DNA of 64,000 nucleotides, taken from assembly GCF_028473665.1 (NCBI RefSeq), contig NZ_CP098774.1:4707501-4771500 (forward strand), in the 5' to 3' direction. The notes beneath the pieces are model-generated. The model worked only from the letters and a program-made list of their open reading frames with translations, did no database searches and had not been told where the DNA came from. Of the stretch, positions 1-7,650 are shown piece after piece. How positions within the stretch are numbered: the stretch's first letter is position 1; every line of letters begins with the position of its first letter. This DNA is from Sphingomonas sp. QA11. Its GTDB lineage: Bacteria; Pseudomonadota; Alphaproteobacteria; Sphingomonadales; Sphingomonadaceae. A program made the translations under genes and the position numbers.

Positions 1-598
1 CCGACGGGATGTTGACGACGATCTGCGAGCCGTCCTTGCCTTCGGCACCCAGCCCGCCGACGGCGAGGTTGCCCTGCGCCATCGCGTAGATCTGGCCGTC
101 GGCGCCAAGCAGCGGCGTCAGGATCAGCGCCCCGCCGCGCAGCGACTTGGCCTTGCCCATCGAGGCGACGGTGATGTCGAGCTTCTGGCCCGGCTTGGCG
201 AAAGCGGGCAGGTCGGCGGTGATCATCACCACCGCTGCGTTCTTCAGCCCGGGATTGGCGTTGGGCGGCAGCTGCAGCCCGAAGCGTGAAGCAACCGCCT
301 TCATCGACTGGATGGTATATTCGAGATTGTCGTCGCCCGTGCCGGGCAGGCCGACCACGATGCCATAGCCCGTGAGTTGGTTCGAGCGGATGCCCTGGAA
401 ACCGCCAAGGTCCTTCACCCTGTCGGCGTTTGCCGGAGCCGCCGCGAGGAAGATCGCGGCCACCGCCAGGAAAGCCGCACCAGCCCGCTCCCCCACCCGG
501 CCTCCCATCGAGGATACCGTGTGGGGGAGCGGGCTGGTGCGGCGGCCCAGCGCAGCGCGGCAAAGAGCTACCAGACGGAACATCGCGGGCGCTTTCAT
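1..598 (-). CDS. flgI: Flagellar P-ring protein FlgI (partial, N-terminal part)
   Basis: FlgI is exported to the periplasm and polymerises into the P ring around the rod. The readable part has the family hallmarks DRVKDLGGFQGIRSNQLTGYG, a GIVVGLPGTGDD segment and ASMGKAKSLRGG. The C-terminal half lies beyond the left edge. The start at 598 overlaps the flgH stop (TGATG), as at the flgG/flgH joint, which favours it. A second in-frame ATG at 508 is possible. The N-terminus is odd: between MFRLVALCRAA and the hydrophobic stretch AAFLAVAAIFLAAAPANA lie about 25 extra residues. They are encoded by a long inverted repeat (474-543) that seems to have been inserted in the signal-peptide region. Last gene seen of the flgB-I operon. 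Confidence 0.93.
   Translation of the reverse strand, partial: MKAPAMFRLVALCRAALGRRTSPLPHTVSSMGGRVGERAGAAFLAVAAIFLAAAPANADRVKDLGGFQGIRSNQLTGYGIVVGLPGTGDDNLEYTIQSMKAVASRFGLQLPPNANPGLKNAAVVMITADLPAFAKPGQKLDITVASMGKAKSLRGGALILTPLLGADGQIYAMAQGNLAVGGLGAEGKDGSQIVVNIPS
474..543. repeat. Long inverted repeat inside the flgI signal-peptide coding region
   Basis: Positions 474-496 and 521-543 are a perfect 23-bp inverted repeat around a 24-bp centre. The centre pairs further (498-500 with 517-519, 503-505 with 512-514), so the element can fold as one long hairpin. It is read through in frame by flgI. The structure and size resemble palindromic intergenic repeats (REP or RPE-like), but here it sits inside a gene. 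Whether it is a repeat family in this genome cannot be told from one copy. Confidence 0.8.
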
Positions 599-1299
599 CA
601 GAAGGGGCTGACGACGGAGAAGAATCGGCCAAGCCAGCCCTGGCGGCTGGCGCGGGCGACATCGCCCTTGCCGGTATAGGCGATCTGCGCATCCGCCACG
701 CGGGTGGAAGGCACGCGGTTGTTGGCGTCGATGTCGGCGACGCGGATCAGGCCCTTGATCTGGACGAACTCGTCGCCGCGATTGAGCGTCACGCGCTTCT
801 GGCCCTGCACCAGCATGGTGCCGTTCGGATAGACGGCGGAAACGGTCACGCTGACCTCGCCCGACAGGGTGTTCGACTGGTCGGTCGCGCCGCTTCCGGT
901 GAAGTTGCGGGTGTTGCTCGCGCTGGCGTCGGTGTTCTTGAACAGCGAGAGCGCGCCGGTGGTGGGCGGGGTGATGCTCAGGCCGCCGCCGCTGTCGAGC
1001 TTCGAACTCGCCGATTTGGAGGCGACGGTGCGCTCGACCAGCAGGATCGTCAGCGGATCGCCCACCCGGCGCGCGCGCGCTCCTTCATGAAGCGCGGCAT
1101 AGCCGTCGCTCGCCTGGAAGATCGATCCGTTGGCGGGGGCCGCGACCGGCATGGGAAGGGGGAGCGCGGCGGAGAAATCGACCGGCTCCTTCTTCTTGCC
1201 GAACAGGCGCGCGTCGGCGGGCGACGGCGCGAGCGCGACGACGGCGGGCAGCGCGATCAGGGCGATCAAGGTGGCTGACGGTTTCATGAAATTAACCAT
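598..1299 (-). CDS. flgH: Flagellar L-ring protein FlgH
   Basis: FlgH forms the outer-membrane L ring through which the rod exits. The 233-residue length is typical. Family features include the segment GSIFQASDGYAAL near residue 60, GDPLTILLVERT, and the C-terminal GLIRVADIDANNRVPSTRVADAQI. The start at 1299 overlaps the flgG stop (TGATG); a second ATG lies at 1287. FlgH is normally a lipoprotein with a lipobox cysteine, but there is no cysteine anywhere in the N-terminal 60 residues. The leader (LIALIALPAVVALAPSPADA) looks like a signal peptidase I substrate instead. Fourth from the end of the flgB-I operon's visible part, between flgG and flgI. Confidence 0.95.
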   Translation of the reverse strand: MVNFMKPSATLIALIALPAVVALAPSPADARLFGKKKEPVDFSAALPLPMPVAAPANGSIFQASDGYAALHEGARARRVGDPLTILLVERTVASKSASSKLDSGGGLSITPPTTGALSLFKNTDASASNTRNFTGSGATDQSNTLSGEVSVTVSAVYPNGTMLVQGQKRVTLNRGDEFVQIKGLIRVADIDANNRVPSTRVADAQIAYTGKGDVARASRQGWLGRFFSVVSPF

Positions 1300-2087
1300 C
1301 AGATATTTTGGTTAACATATTTCAGCATGTCGTCGGTCGCCGAGATCATTTTTGAATTTACCTCGTACGCGCGCTGAGTCTCGATCATGTCGACAAGCTC
1401 CTCGACGACGTTGACGTTGGACGCCTCGAGCATGCCCTGGCGGATATTGCCGCGGCCCTCGAGGCCGGCGACACCGAGATTCGCCGCGCCCGATGCCGCC
1501 GTTTCAGTCAGGTAATTGTCGCCCTTGCTGAGCAGGCCGGCCGAATTGGCGAAGCTGGCGACCTGGATCTGGCCAAGCTGGCTTGCTTCGGTCTGGCCGG
1601 GCACGGTGGCCGAGACCGTACCGTCGGTGCCGACGGTGATCGCGGTCGCGCCCTCCGGCACGGTGATGCCTGGCATCACCTGATAGCCCTCGGAAGTGAC
1701 CAGCAGGCCTTCCGGCGAGCGGGTGAAATTGCCCGCGCGGGTATAGCCCAGGGTGCCCCCCGGCATCTGGACCTGGAAATAGCCGTCCCCGTCGAGCGCG
1801 AGATCGAGCGCGTTGCCCGTGGTCTGCATCGCGCCCTGGGTGTCGATTCGCGCGGTGCCCTGGATACGGACGCCGGTGCCGAGGTTGAGCCCGACCGCAT
1901 ATTTGGTCTCGGCCGTGCTCGGCGCCCCCGGCGCGGTGACCGTCTGATAGGCGAGCGTCTCGAACGCCGCCCGGTCGCGCTTGTACCCGGTGGTGTTCAC
2001 GTTCGCGAGGTTGTTCGAGATCACCCGCATGCGCATGTCCTGGGCGTCGAGCCCGGTCCGCGCGATGTGCATGGCTGCGCTGGTCAT
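1299..2087 (-). CDS. flgG: Flagellar distal rod protein FlgG
   Basis: FlgG builds the distal rod. The 262-residue protein has the N-terminal rod/hook signature ISNNLANVNTTGYKRDRAAF (residues about 24-43), a central LDLALDGDGYFQV segment and the C-terminal EGRGNIRQGMLEASNVNVVEELVDMIETQRAYEVNSK motif that ends rod and hook proteins. It is exported by the flagellar type III system, so no signal peptide is present or expected. It lies 12 bp downstream of flgF and overlaps flgH, consistent with one operon read from flgB. Confidence 0.97.
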   Translation of the reverse strand: MTSAAMHIARTGLDAQDMRMRVISNNLANVNTTGYKRDRAAFETLAYQTVTAPGAPSTAETKYAVGLNLGTGVRIQGTARIDTQGAMQTTGNALDLALDGDGYFQVQMPGGTLGYTRAGNFTRSPEGLLVTSEGYQVMPGITVPEGATAITVGTDGTVSATVPGQTEASQLGQIQVASFANSAGLLSKGDNYLTETAASGAANLGVAGLEGRGNIRQGMLEASNVNVVEELVDMIETQRAYEVNSKMISATDDMLKYVNQNI

Positions 2088-2099
2088 ATCCTGTCGTCC

Positions 2100-2843
2100 T
2101 TATGAAGGCATCCGCATCAGCGATGCGGCGCTCTCGTCCATGTCCTTGGCCTGCTTCATCAGGTTGGCCTGGACCTCGTAGCTGCGCTGGTTCTCGATCA
2201 TGTCGACCAGCGCCTGAGTCATGTTGACGTTCGATCCCTCGAGTGCGCCCGACTGGAGCTTCGCCTCCATGTCCTCGGGCAGCACGCCGCCGCCGCGGAC
2301 ATGGAGGAGATTGTCGAGCCCCTTGACCGTGTCCGAGCCCTTGGTGCTGACGAGCTTGAGCTTGTCGAGGATCTGCGGGTTGCTGGCGTCGCCGCCGATC
2401 GGCACGATCGAGATCGATCCGTCGGCCGAGATCTTGATCGATTCGGCGGGCGGCACGGTGATGGGACCCCCCGATCCCATCACCGGGAAACCGTCGCCGG
2501 TTTCCAGCACGCCCGTGGGGGCGACCTGAAGATCGCCGCGCCGGGTATAGGCCTCGCTCCCGTCGGGAGCCTGGACGGTCAGCCACGCGTCGCCGGTGAT
2601 GGCGACGTCGAGCGGACGGCCGGTCGACATGATCGCGCCCGGACGGCGATCCGCATCGACCACCTCTTCCGACGCCGGCGAGCGTGTGTCGAAGCCGGAG
2701 CCCGACACTTCCAGCCGGCTGAACACCACCCGGTCGGCGCGGAAGCCGATCGTCGAGGCGTTCGCCATGTTGTTCGCGATCGCGGCCTGCGACGCCATGT
2801 GCGCCTTGAGCCCGGTTGCCGCGGTATAGACCAGCTTGTCCAT
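2100..2843 (-). CDS. flgF: Flagellar proximal rod protein FlgF
   Basis: FlgF is a rod subunit placed between FlgB/FlgC and FlgG. The 247-residue protein starts MDKLVYTAATGLKAHMASQ, carries the rod signature IANNMANASTIGFRAD, a central PLDVAITGDAWLTVQ and the C-terminal ALEGSNVNMTQALVDMIENQ typical of this family. Order flgE-flgF-flgG matches the usual operon and distinguishes it from FlgG. It follows flgE by 26 bp. Confidence 0.95.
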   Translation of the reverse strand: MDKLVYTAATGLKAHMASQAAIANNMANASTIGFRADRVVFSRLEVSGSGFDTRSPASEEVVDADRRPGAIMSTGRPLDVAITGDAWLTVQAPDGSEAYTRRGDLQVAPTGVLETGDGFPVMGSGGPITVPPAESIKISADGSISIVPIGGDASNPQILDKLKLVSTKGSDTVKGLDNLLHVRGGGVLPEDMEAKLQSGALEGSNVNMTQALVDMIENQRSYEVQANLMKQAKDMDESAASLMRMPS

Positions 2844-2869
2844 TCAGTGTTCCCGTCCGCCCGTCGCGA

Positions 2870-4132
2870 TCAGCGGATGTTGAAGATGGTTTCGGAGATC
2901 TGGCTCGCGGTATCGAGCGCCTTGGCGTTCGCCTGGAAATTCCGCTGCGCCGCGATCAGGGCGACCAGTTCCTCGGTGATGTCGACGTTGGAACCCTCGA
3001 CGGTGCCCGACATCAGCGAGCCATAGCCATTGTCGTTGGCGCTCCCGAGCGTCGCAGAGCCGGAGATGCCGCTGGCCGACCAGTAGCTGTTGCCCATCTG
3101 GCGCAGCCCCGACGGATTGGCGAAGCTGGCGAGCGCGACCTTGCCCAGCGCCCTTGTGTCGCCGTTCGAGAAATTGGCGGTGACGACACCCGATTCGTCG
3201 ACCGTGACGCCCGCCAGCTGGCCGACCGACTTGCCGTCCTGGCTGCGCGCCTCGACCTTGAAGGCGCTCGCCGCCTGGGTCGTGCCGCTGAGGTCGAAGC
3301 TCAGCGCCTGGGCAGCGGCGCCGCCCGCCGAGGTGAAGGCATCATAGCTGACGGGGGCTGCCGGCGCGGTCATCGTACCCGCGGCGTTGAAGGCAAGCTG
3401 CACCGGATTGGTCGAACCGCCGACACTCAGCTGCTGGTTGCCGACATAGGAATAGACCGACCAGCTATTGGCGCCCCCGGGGCTCGTCGCACTGTTGCGG
3501 ACATAATAGTTGGTCAGCGTCATCGCATTGCCGCTGGCGTCGTAGATCGTCGTTGCGGTCGAATTATTGTAGGACGAGGCGTTAGTGCGGTCGAACGCGG
3601 TGCCCGGCGGGGTCGCGTTGGCCGACAGGTTCACGTCGAGCGCGACCTTTGAGGTGGCGACCGGGACACCGCTGGTTTCAGGCAGGGTCAGGTTGGTCAG
3701 GCCGTCCGGGCCGGTCGCGGTGACGTTGCCCTGGGCGTCGACCGGATAGACCTGAAGCGCGCTGCCCTGGGCATCGACGACATAATGGCTGACCGGATCG
3801 ACCTGGAAGCTGCCGTTGCGCGTATAGGCGGTCGAGGCGTTGATCCCGTTGGTCTTGACCGTGAAGAAGCCGTCGCCGGAGATGGCGAGGTCGAGCGAGG
3901 AACCGGTCGATTTCAGGTTGCCCTCGGTGAACAGCTGGCGGTTCGCCTTCACGACCGTGCCCGATCCGACCACCTTGGTGGGATCGGCCGAGACGCTCGA
4001 CGCGATCACGTCGGCGAAATCGGTCCGGCTCTTCTTGAAGCCGTTGGTCGAGACGTTGGCGAGGTTGTGCGAGATGGTCGACATCTCGGACTGGGACGCC
4101 TGCAGGCCGCTGAGCGAAGTGTAGAAGGACAT
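2870..4132 (-). CDS. flgE: Flagellar hook protein FlgE
   Basis: FlgE polymerises into the hook. The 420-residue protein has the N-terminal rod/hook domain (MSFYTSLSGLQASQSEMS, then ISHNLANVSTNGFKKSRTDF), the LDLAISGDGFFTVK segment, a variable central domain rich in Ser, Thr, Ala and Asn, and a C-terminal GTVEGSNVDITEELVALIAA motif. The length is close to that of enterobacterial FlgE. It follows flgD by 24 bp. Confidence 0.96.
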   Translation of the reverse strand: MSFYTSLSGLQASQSEMSTISHNLANVSTNGFKKSRTDFADVIASSVSADPTKVVGSGTVVKANRQLFTEGNLKSTGSSLDLAISGDGFFTVKTNGINASTAYTRNGSFQVDPVSHYVVDAQGSALQVYPVDAQGNVTATGPDGLTNLTLPETSGVPVATSKVALDVNLSANATPPGTAFDRTNASSYNNSTATTIYDASGNAMTLTNYYVRNSATSPGGANSWSVYSYVGNQQLSVGGSTNPVQLAFNAAGTMTAPAAPVSYDAFTSAGGAAAQALSFDLSGTTQAASAFKVEARSQDGKSVGQLAGVTVDESGVVTANFSNGDTRALGKVALASFANPSGLRQMGNSYWSASGISGSATLGSANDNGYGSLMSGTVEGSNVDITEELVALIAAQRNFQANAKALDTASQISETIFNIR

Positions 4133-4156
4133 TCTGATCTACTCCTGATGATAAGG

Positions 4157-4837
4157 TCAGCCGATCTGGCGAACGGCGGAAATGGGAACCTGGCCGAGGC
4201 CGGGAAGCGTGAGCACGGGCGAGCCCGAGGCGGGCATCGACACAGCGGCGACCGGCGACCAGACGAGGCCGCGGCTGCCGACGCTGGTGCCGGCATTGGC
4301 GGCGGTCACGGTGACCTTGAACGGGCCCGGGCCGGCATCCGCGCCGCCGTCGGTCTTGCCGTCCCAGTCGTAATTGACCGTGCCCTTGGGCTGGGCGCCA
4401 AGCTGCTGCGTGGTCAGCACCTGGCCGTTGGCATTCTCGATCGTGACGGTCACGTCGGTTGCCGCGCCATCCAGCTCGACGGCGCCGGCGATCCCGCCCG
4501 AGGTGCGGCCATAGGCCACCTTGCCTTCGGTCAGCACGGTCCGGCCGACATAGGCGAGCGCGTCGCTGGCGCTGGTCCCGGACAGCTTGTCGGAGATCGC
4601 TTTCAGCGTCGTGTTCATGTCGGTGATGCCGGCCAGCGACGAGAACTGGGCCATCTGGGCGACCATCTGGGTGTTGTCGACCGGCGAGAACGGGTCCTGG
4701 TTCTTGAGCTGCGCTGTCATCAGCTTCAGGAAATCCGCCTGGCCGAGCGAGGTCGAGCCCTTCGACGCGGTTGGCGCGCTGTTGGTGGTGCGGTTGATGC
4801 CCAGATTGTTGAGCGTGGTATCGAAGGCGGAGCTCAT
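4157..4837 (-). CDS. flgD: Flagellar hook cap / assembly protein FlgD
   Basis: FlgD caps the growing hook and is needed for FlgE assembly. The 226-residue protein has the diagnostic N-terminal FLKLMTAQLKNQDPFSPVDN followed by MVAQMAQFSSL (residues about 34-66), then a FlgD Ig-like/tudor-type region with VNYDWDGKTDGGADAGPG. It sits between flgC (2-bp gap) and flgE, the conserved position. Confidence 0.96.
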   Translation of the reverse strand: MSSAFDTTLNNLGINRTTNSAPTASKGSTSLGQADFLKLMTAQLKNQDPFSPVDNTQMVAQMAQFSSLAGITDMNTTLKAISDKLSGTSASDALAYVGRTVLTEGKVAYGRTSGGIAGAVELDGAATDVTVTIENANGQVLTTQQLGAQPKGTVNYDWDGKTDGGADAGPGPFKVTVTAANAGTSVGSRGLVWSPVAAVSMPASGSPVLTLPGLGQVPISAVRQIG

Positions 4838-4839
4838 GA

Positions 4840-5250
4840 TCAGCGTCCCAGCTTGAGGGTATCGAGGATCAGCGACTTCGCGGTCTGCATCACCTCCACA
4901 TTGTTTTGGTAGCTGCGGGCGGTCTCCATCATGTCGACCAGCTCGCGGGTCTCGTCGACCGCGCTGACGAAGACGTTGCCGTCCTTGTCAGCCATCGGAT
5001 GCGAGGGGTCGTAGAGCTTGGTCGGATCGCCACCGGCGGTCACGATCTGCTCGACATTGACGGTCGCAAGGCCCGTGGCCTTGTCATATTCGGTGCGGAA
5101 CACCGGCTTGATCGTGCGGTAGGCGGTGTCAGCGCTGCCCGTGATCGCCCCGGCATTGGCCAGGTTCGACGCGGTCGTGTTCATCCGCACGAGCTGCGCC
5201 GACATCGCGCGACCGGCGACCTGGAAGATGTTGAGGCCGTTGTCAGCCAT
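4840..5250 (-). CDS. flgC: Flagellar proximal rod protein FlgC
   Basis: FlgC is one of the proximal rod subunits. The 136-residue protein carries the NTTASNLANAGAITGSADTAYR version of the rod signature near residue 25 and ends with VSAVDETRELVDMMETARSYQNNVEVMQTAKSL, typical of FlgC. It follows flgB by one base and precedes flgD by two, so the three are almost certainly cotranscribed and translationally coupled. Confidence 0.96.
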   Translation of the reverse strand: MADNGLNIFQVAGRAMSAQLVRMNTTASNLANAGAITGSADTAYRTIKPVFRTEYDKATGLATVNVEQIVTAGGDPTKLYDPSHPMADKDGNVFVSAVDETRELVDMMETARSYQNNVEVMQTAKSLILDTLKLGR

Positions 5251-5251
5251 C

Positions 5252-5605
5252 TTATTCGCCCTTCAGCGCGCGGGTGATCTGGCCGATCCGCCCGTTCAGG
5301 AAGGAGAGGGTCGTCTGATACTGGACGGCATTCTCGGCAAAGGCGGTCTGCTCGGTCGACAGCTCGACCGTGTTGCCGTCGAGCGAGGCCTGGCTCGGCA
5401 CGCGATACCGCACTGAGTTCCCGATGCTGCTGCTGCCGGTGCTGTCCGACTGTTCCATCGCGGAGAGCGCGGTGCGGAAGTCGATGTCCTTGGCCTTGAA
5501 GCCCGGGGTCGACGCATTGGCGATGTTCGATGCGAGCAGGCCCATCCGCTGCGAACGCACCTGAAGCGCCGCACCGTGGATCCCGAAAAGCATGTCGCTG
5601 GCCAT
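5252..5605 (-). CDS. flgB: Flagellar proximal rod protein FlgB
   Basis: FlgB is a proximal rod subunit at the MS-ring end. The chosen start (ATG at 5605) gives 117 residues beginning MASDMLFGIHGAALQVRSQR, followed by LLASNIANASTPGFKAKDIDF. The frame stays open far upstream but that part is not FlgB-like and crosses a promoter. The downstream part has ELSTEQTAFAENAVQYQ and ends GQITRALKGE. It is the first gene of the flgB-C-D-E-F-G-H-I operon; a sigma-54 promoter lies 37-53 bp upstream. Confidence 0.95.
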   Translation of the reverse strand: MASDMLFGIHGAALQVRSQRMGLLASNIANASTPGFKAKDIDFRTALSAMEQSDSTGSSSIGNSVRYRVPSQASLDGNTVELSTEQTAFAENAVQYQTTLSFLNGRIGQITRALKGE

Positions 5606-5641
5606 TGGCCTTCTCCTGCGCAAGATTGCGCGAGGGAACAC

Positions 5642-5658
5642 AGCAAAGGTCGTGCCAA
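5642..5658 (-). promoter_or_regulatory. Sigma-54 promoter of the flgB operon
   Basis: Read on the minus strand the sequence is TTGGCACGACCTTTGCT, a full match to the sigma-54 -24/-12 consensus YTGGCACG-N4-TTGCW. It lies directly upstream of flgB, leaving a short leader. A second sigma-54-like element faces the other way at 5802-5818. Confidence 0.85.
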
Positions 5659-5711
5659 ACGCGATCGGCAGGGTCCTGCATCTCCTTCCCGCCTCCCGAT
5701 GGCGGCTGGAG

Positions 5712-5770
5712 CGGCAAGGTCTTGCCGGTGGGGCGGCAATCTTGCCGGTCGCCTGCCGGTTGCTACGGCA
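5712..5770. promoter_or_regulatory. Cluster of CGGCAA/TTGCCG palindromes, candidate sigma-54 activator sites
   Basis: Between the two divergent sigma-54 promoters lie CGGCAAGGTCTTGCCG (5712-5727, perfect 7+2+7), CGGCAATCTTGCCG (5734-5747, perfect 6+2+6) and TGCCG-N7-CGGCA (5754-5770). They are roughly 55-110 bp upstream of the flgB -24 element and 30-90 bp upstream of the motA element, a spacing expected for enhancer-type sites. Similar palindromes occur near fliC and the activator gene. Assignment to that activator is inference. Confidence 0.55.
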
Positions 5771-5801
5771 TCGTCGGGCGTTGCGGTGTGGCGGCCGGCA
5801 T

Positions 5802-5818
5802 TTGGCCCACCCCTTGCA
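5802..5818 (+). promoter_or_regulatory. Sigma-54-like promoter upstream of the motA-like gene
   Basis: TTGGCCCACCCCTTGCA has the invariant GG and GC at correct spacing and a perfect -12 half (TTGCA), but the -24 half reads TGGCCCA rather than TGGCACG. It lies 13 bp before the chosen ATG at 5831, so the leader would be very short or nearly absent. Confidence 0.5.
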
Positions 5819-5830
5819 ACGGGCAGGCGG

Positions 5831-6529
5831 ATGACGACCGCACCCGATATCGCCCAGCAACTGGGCCCCTTTCTCGATCCGCTCGCGATCTCGATCGTCG
5901 GTGGCGGAACGTTGCTCGCCGTCGTGCTCCGCACGCCAATGCGCGATCTCTCGCGCGCCGTCGCGGCGCTCGGCACGATCGGGCGGCGCCGGTTCGATGC
6001 CGGGCCGCTGCTCGACCAGATTGGCGCGCTTGGCCGAATCGCCCGGCGGCACGGCGTTATGGCGCTCGATCGCTCGGTCATCGCCGATGCGGATGTCGCC
6101 GCTGCGATCGCCGCGATCGTCGACGGCCGGCCCGCCGCCGATGTCGAGGCGCTCGTCCGGCATTGCCGCCGCGCGCGGATCGACCGCCATGTCGCGGCCG
6201 CCGACGTCTGGGCCGGCATGGCCGAGGTCGCACCGGCCATGGGCATGGTCGGCACGCTCATCGGCCTGGTCGGCATGTTCGTGAAGATGGATGATCCGGC
6301 GGCGATCGGTGGCTCGATGGCGATCGCCCTGCTCGCCACGCTCTACGGCGCGCTGCTCGCCAATCTGGTTGCGATGCCGGTGGCGGCACGCCTGCGCCGC
6401 CACGCCCGCGAGGAAGCGGTCGAGCGGCTTCGACTCGAAGCACCGCTTGTCGCGCTCGCCGCCCGCGAGCAGCCGCGCACCGCGGCGCCCCCGCTGGGCG
6501 TCCCCGTGCCGATGGCCGACGTCGTATGA
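5831..6529 (+). CDS. MotA/TolQ/ExbB-family proton-channel protein (MotA-like stator)
   Basis: This is probably the proton-channel A subunit of a flagellar stator. From the ATG at 5831 the protein is 232 residues. It has a first membrane segment (LAISIVGGGTLLAVVL), a cytoplasmic loop, and a C-terminal pair of segments containing VAPAMGMVGTLIGLVGMF and IALLATLYGALLANLVAMP. The two prolines correspond to conserved MotA prolines. It is shorter than enterobacterial MotA (about 295). The frame is open further upstream, but that part crosses the promoter region. Its stop overlaps the motB-like start (ATGA). Confidence 0.75.
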   Translation: MTTAPDIAQQLGPFLDPLAISIVGGGTLLAVVLRTPMRDLSRAVAALGTIGRRRFDAGPLLDQIGALGRIARRHGVMALDRSVIADADVAAAIAAIVDGRPAADVEALVRHCRRARIDRHVAAADVWAGMAEVAPAMGMVGTLIGLVGMFVKMDDPAAIGGSMAIALLATLYGALLANLVAMPVAARLRRHAREEAVERLRLEAPLVALAAREQPRTAAPPLGVPVPMADVV

Positions 6530-7056
6530 CCGAGGATTTCCCGGAAGCGGCGCCCGGCCGTCCGATCTGGCTGATGACGCTCGCCGACCTGGCATTGCTG
6601 CTGGTCGGCTTCTTCGTGCTGATCCAGGCGAGCCAGAATGTAGACCGCAAGGCGCTGGCCCGAGGTATCCGCGAAGGCTTCGGTGTGTCGGCAGCGACTG
6701 CCGCGCCCGATCCGATTCCCGTGGCCGCGGCCGCGATGATGAATTTCATGCCCGGCTCGGCCGCGTTGCCCTCGACGCCCGCGGGCCTGATCGCCTGGGC
6801 GCGGGAGGCGGTGCGCGATCCGCGCGTCGTGTTGAAGATCAGCGGCAGCACTGACGGCTCGCCCCGCGACGTCGATGCCCTGACGGGTAGCGGCGCCGTG
6901 CTCGCGGCGGATCGTGCCCGGGCCGTCGCGGCCGCGCTCGCTGCGGCGCATGTGGTGCCCGCCGGGCGCATGACCATCGTCAATGCGCCGGAGAATCCGG
7001 GCCGCATGCACCGCACCGTCGTGATCACCATCGGCTTTGCCGGGGAACGGCAATGA
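6526..7056 (+). CDS. Short MotB-like stator protein
   Basis: MotB anchors the stator to peptidoglycan and carries the essential channel aspartate. Here WLMTLADLALLLVGFFVLI (residues 15-33) matches the MotB plug/TM region with the aspartate at D21. The C-terminal half has pieces of an OmpA-like domain (ISGSTDGSPRD, then LAADRARAVAAALA). At 176 residues it is much shorter than MotB (about 300), and the N-terminal part of the OmpA fold seems reduced. It overlaps the motA-like gene by 4 bp. Position inside the flagellar cluster supports a stator role, but peptidoglycan binding is not assured. Confidence 0.65.
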   Translation: MTEDFPEAAPGRPIWLMTLADLALLLVGFFVLIQASQNVDRKALARGIREGFGVSAATAAPDPIPVAAAAMMNFMPGSAALPSTPAGLIAWAREAVRDPRVVLKISGSTDGSPRDVDALTGSGAVLAADRARAVAAALAAAHVVPAGRMTIVNAPENPGRMHRTVVITIGFAGERQ

Positions 7057-7100
7057 CGTGCCGCCCGGCAACCCGAATTTGCCGCCCTGAGGAGAAAATC

Positions 7101-7646
7101 ATGTCCCCGTTGTTCGTGGCACGCCTGTTCGTGCCGCTCGCGTTGCTCGCCGGTCCCGCTGTCGCGGCAGCACCCTTTCAGGATACCGTGGCGATCGACC
7201 GTGCCGTCGCTGCCTTTACCGGCAAGGCGATCGGCGAGGCCGGGGGGGCGCGCAGCATCGTCGATACCAGGCTGAAGCTCGCCGCCTGTCCGATGGTCTC
7301 GATGGCTTGGCGCGGTGCCGGCCAAGATGCGGTGGTCGTGACCTGCACAGGCCCGGCTTGGCGGATTTTCGTCCCAGTCCACACCGTTGCGAAGCCAGTC
7401 TCGGCACCAGCGCCGGCTGCGCCGGTCGCCGTCGCGCCGGTCAAGTTCGCGGCCGTGATCAAGCGTGGCGATCCGGTGACGATCGCGGCCGGATCGCCCG
7501 GTTTCTCGATCACGCGCGAGGGCATCGCGATGGCGGATGCCGCGCCGGGTGCCCGCTTCCTCGTCAAGGTCGATAGCGCCAAGGCGCCGGTACAGGCGGT
7601 GGCGATCGAATCGGGCCGTGCAACACTGCCCGGCTGGACGGAATAA
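7101..7646 (+). CDS. flgA: Flagellar basal-body P-ring chaperone FlgA
   Basis: FlgA is a periplasmic chaperone for P-ring assembly. I chose the ATG at 7101 because a TGAGGAG ribosome site precedes it and a signal peptide (MSPLFVARLFVPLALLAGPAVAA) begins there. A start at 7053, overlapping the motB-like stop, is also open. The 181-residue protein has the SAF/ChapFlgA C-terminal pattern: VIKRGDPVTIAAGSPGFSIT, then GIAMADAAPGARFLVKV. The partner FlgI is encoded on the other arm of the cluster. Confidence 0.85.
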   Translation: MSPLFVARLFVPLALLAGPAVAAAPFQDTVAIDRAVAAFTGKAIGEAGGARSIVDTRLKLAACPMVSMAWRGAGQDAVVVTCTGPAWRIFVPVHTVAKPVSAPAPAAPVAVAPVKFAAVIKRGDPVTIAAGSPGFSITREGIAMADAAPGARFLVKVDSAKAPVQAVAIESGRATLPGWTE

Positions 7647-7650
7647 TTCC

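Noticed and set aside
2816..4912. Long plus-strand open frames opposite flgE, flgD and flgC
   Set aside because: They are antisense to clear hook and rod genes, have Arg/Gly/Asp-rich translations and no domain features.
5606..6595. Long open frame on the minus strand upstream of flgB, continuous with it
   Set aside because: It runs through the sigma-54 promoter and across the motA-like gene. Its translation is low-complexity Arg/Ala/Asp, typical of an antisense frame in GC-rich DNA, and FlgB similarity begins only at 5605.
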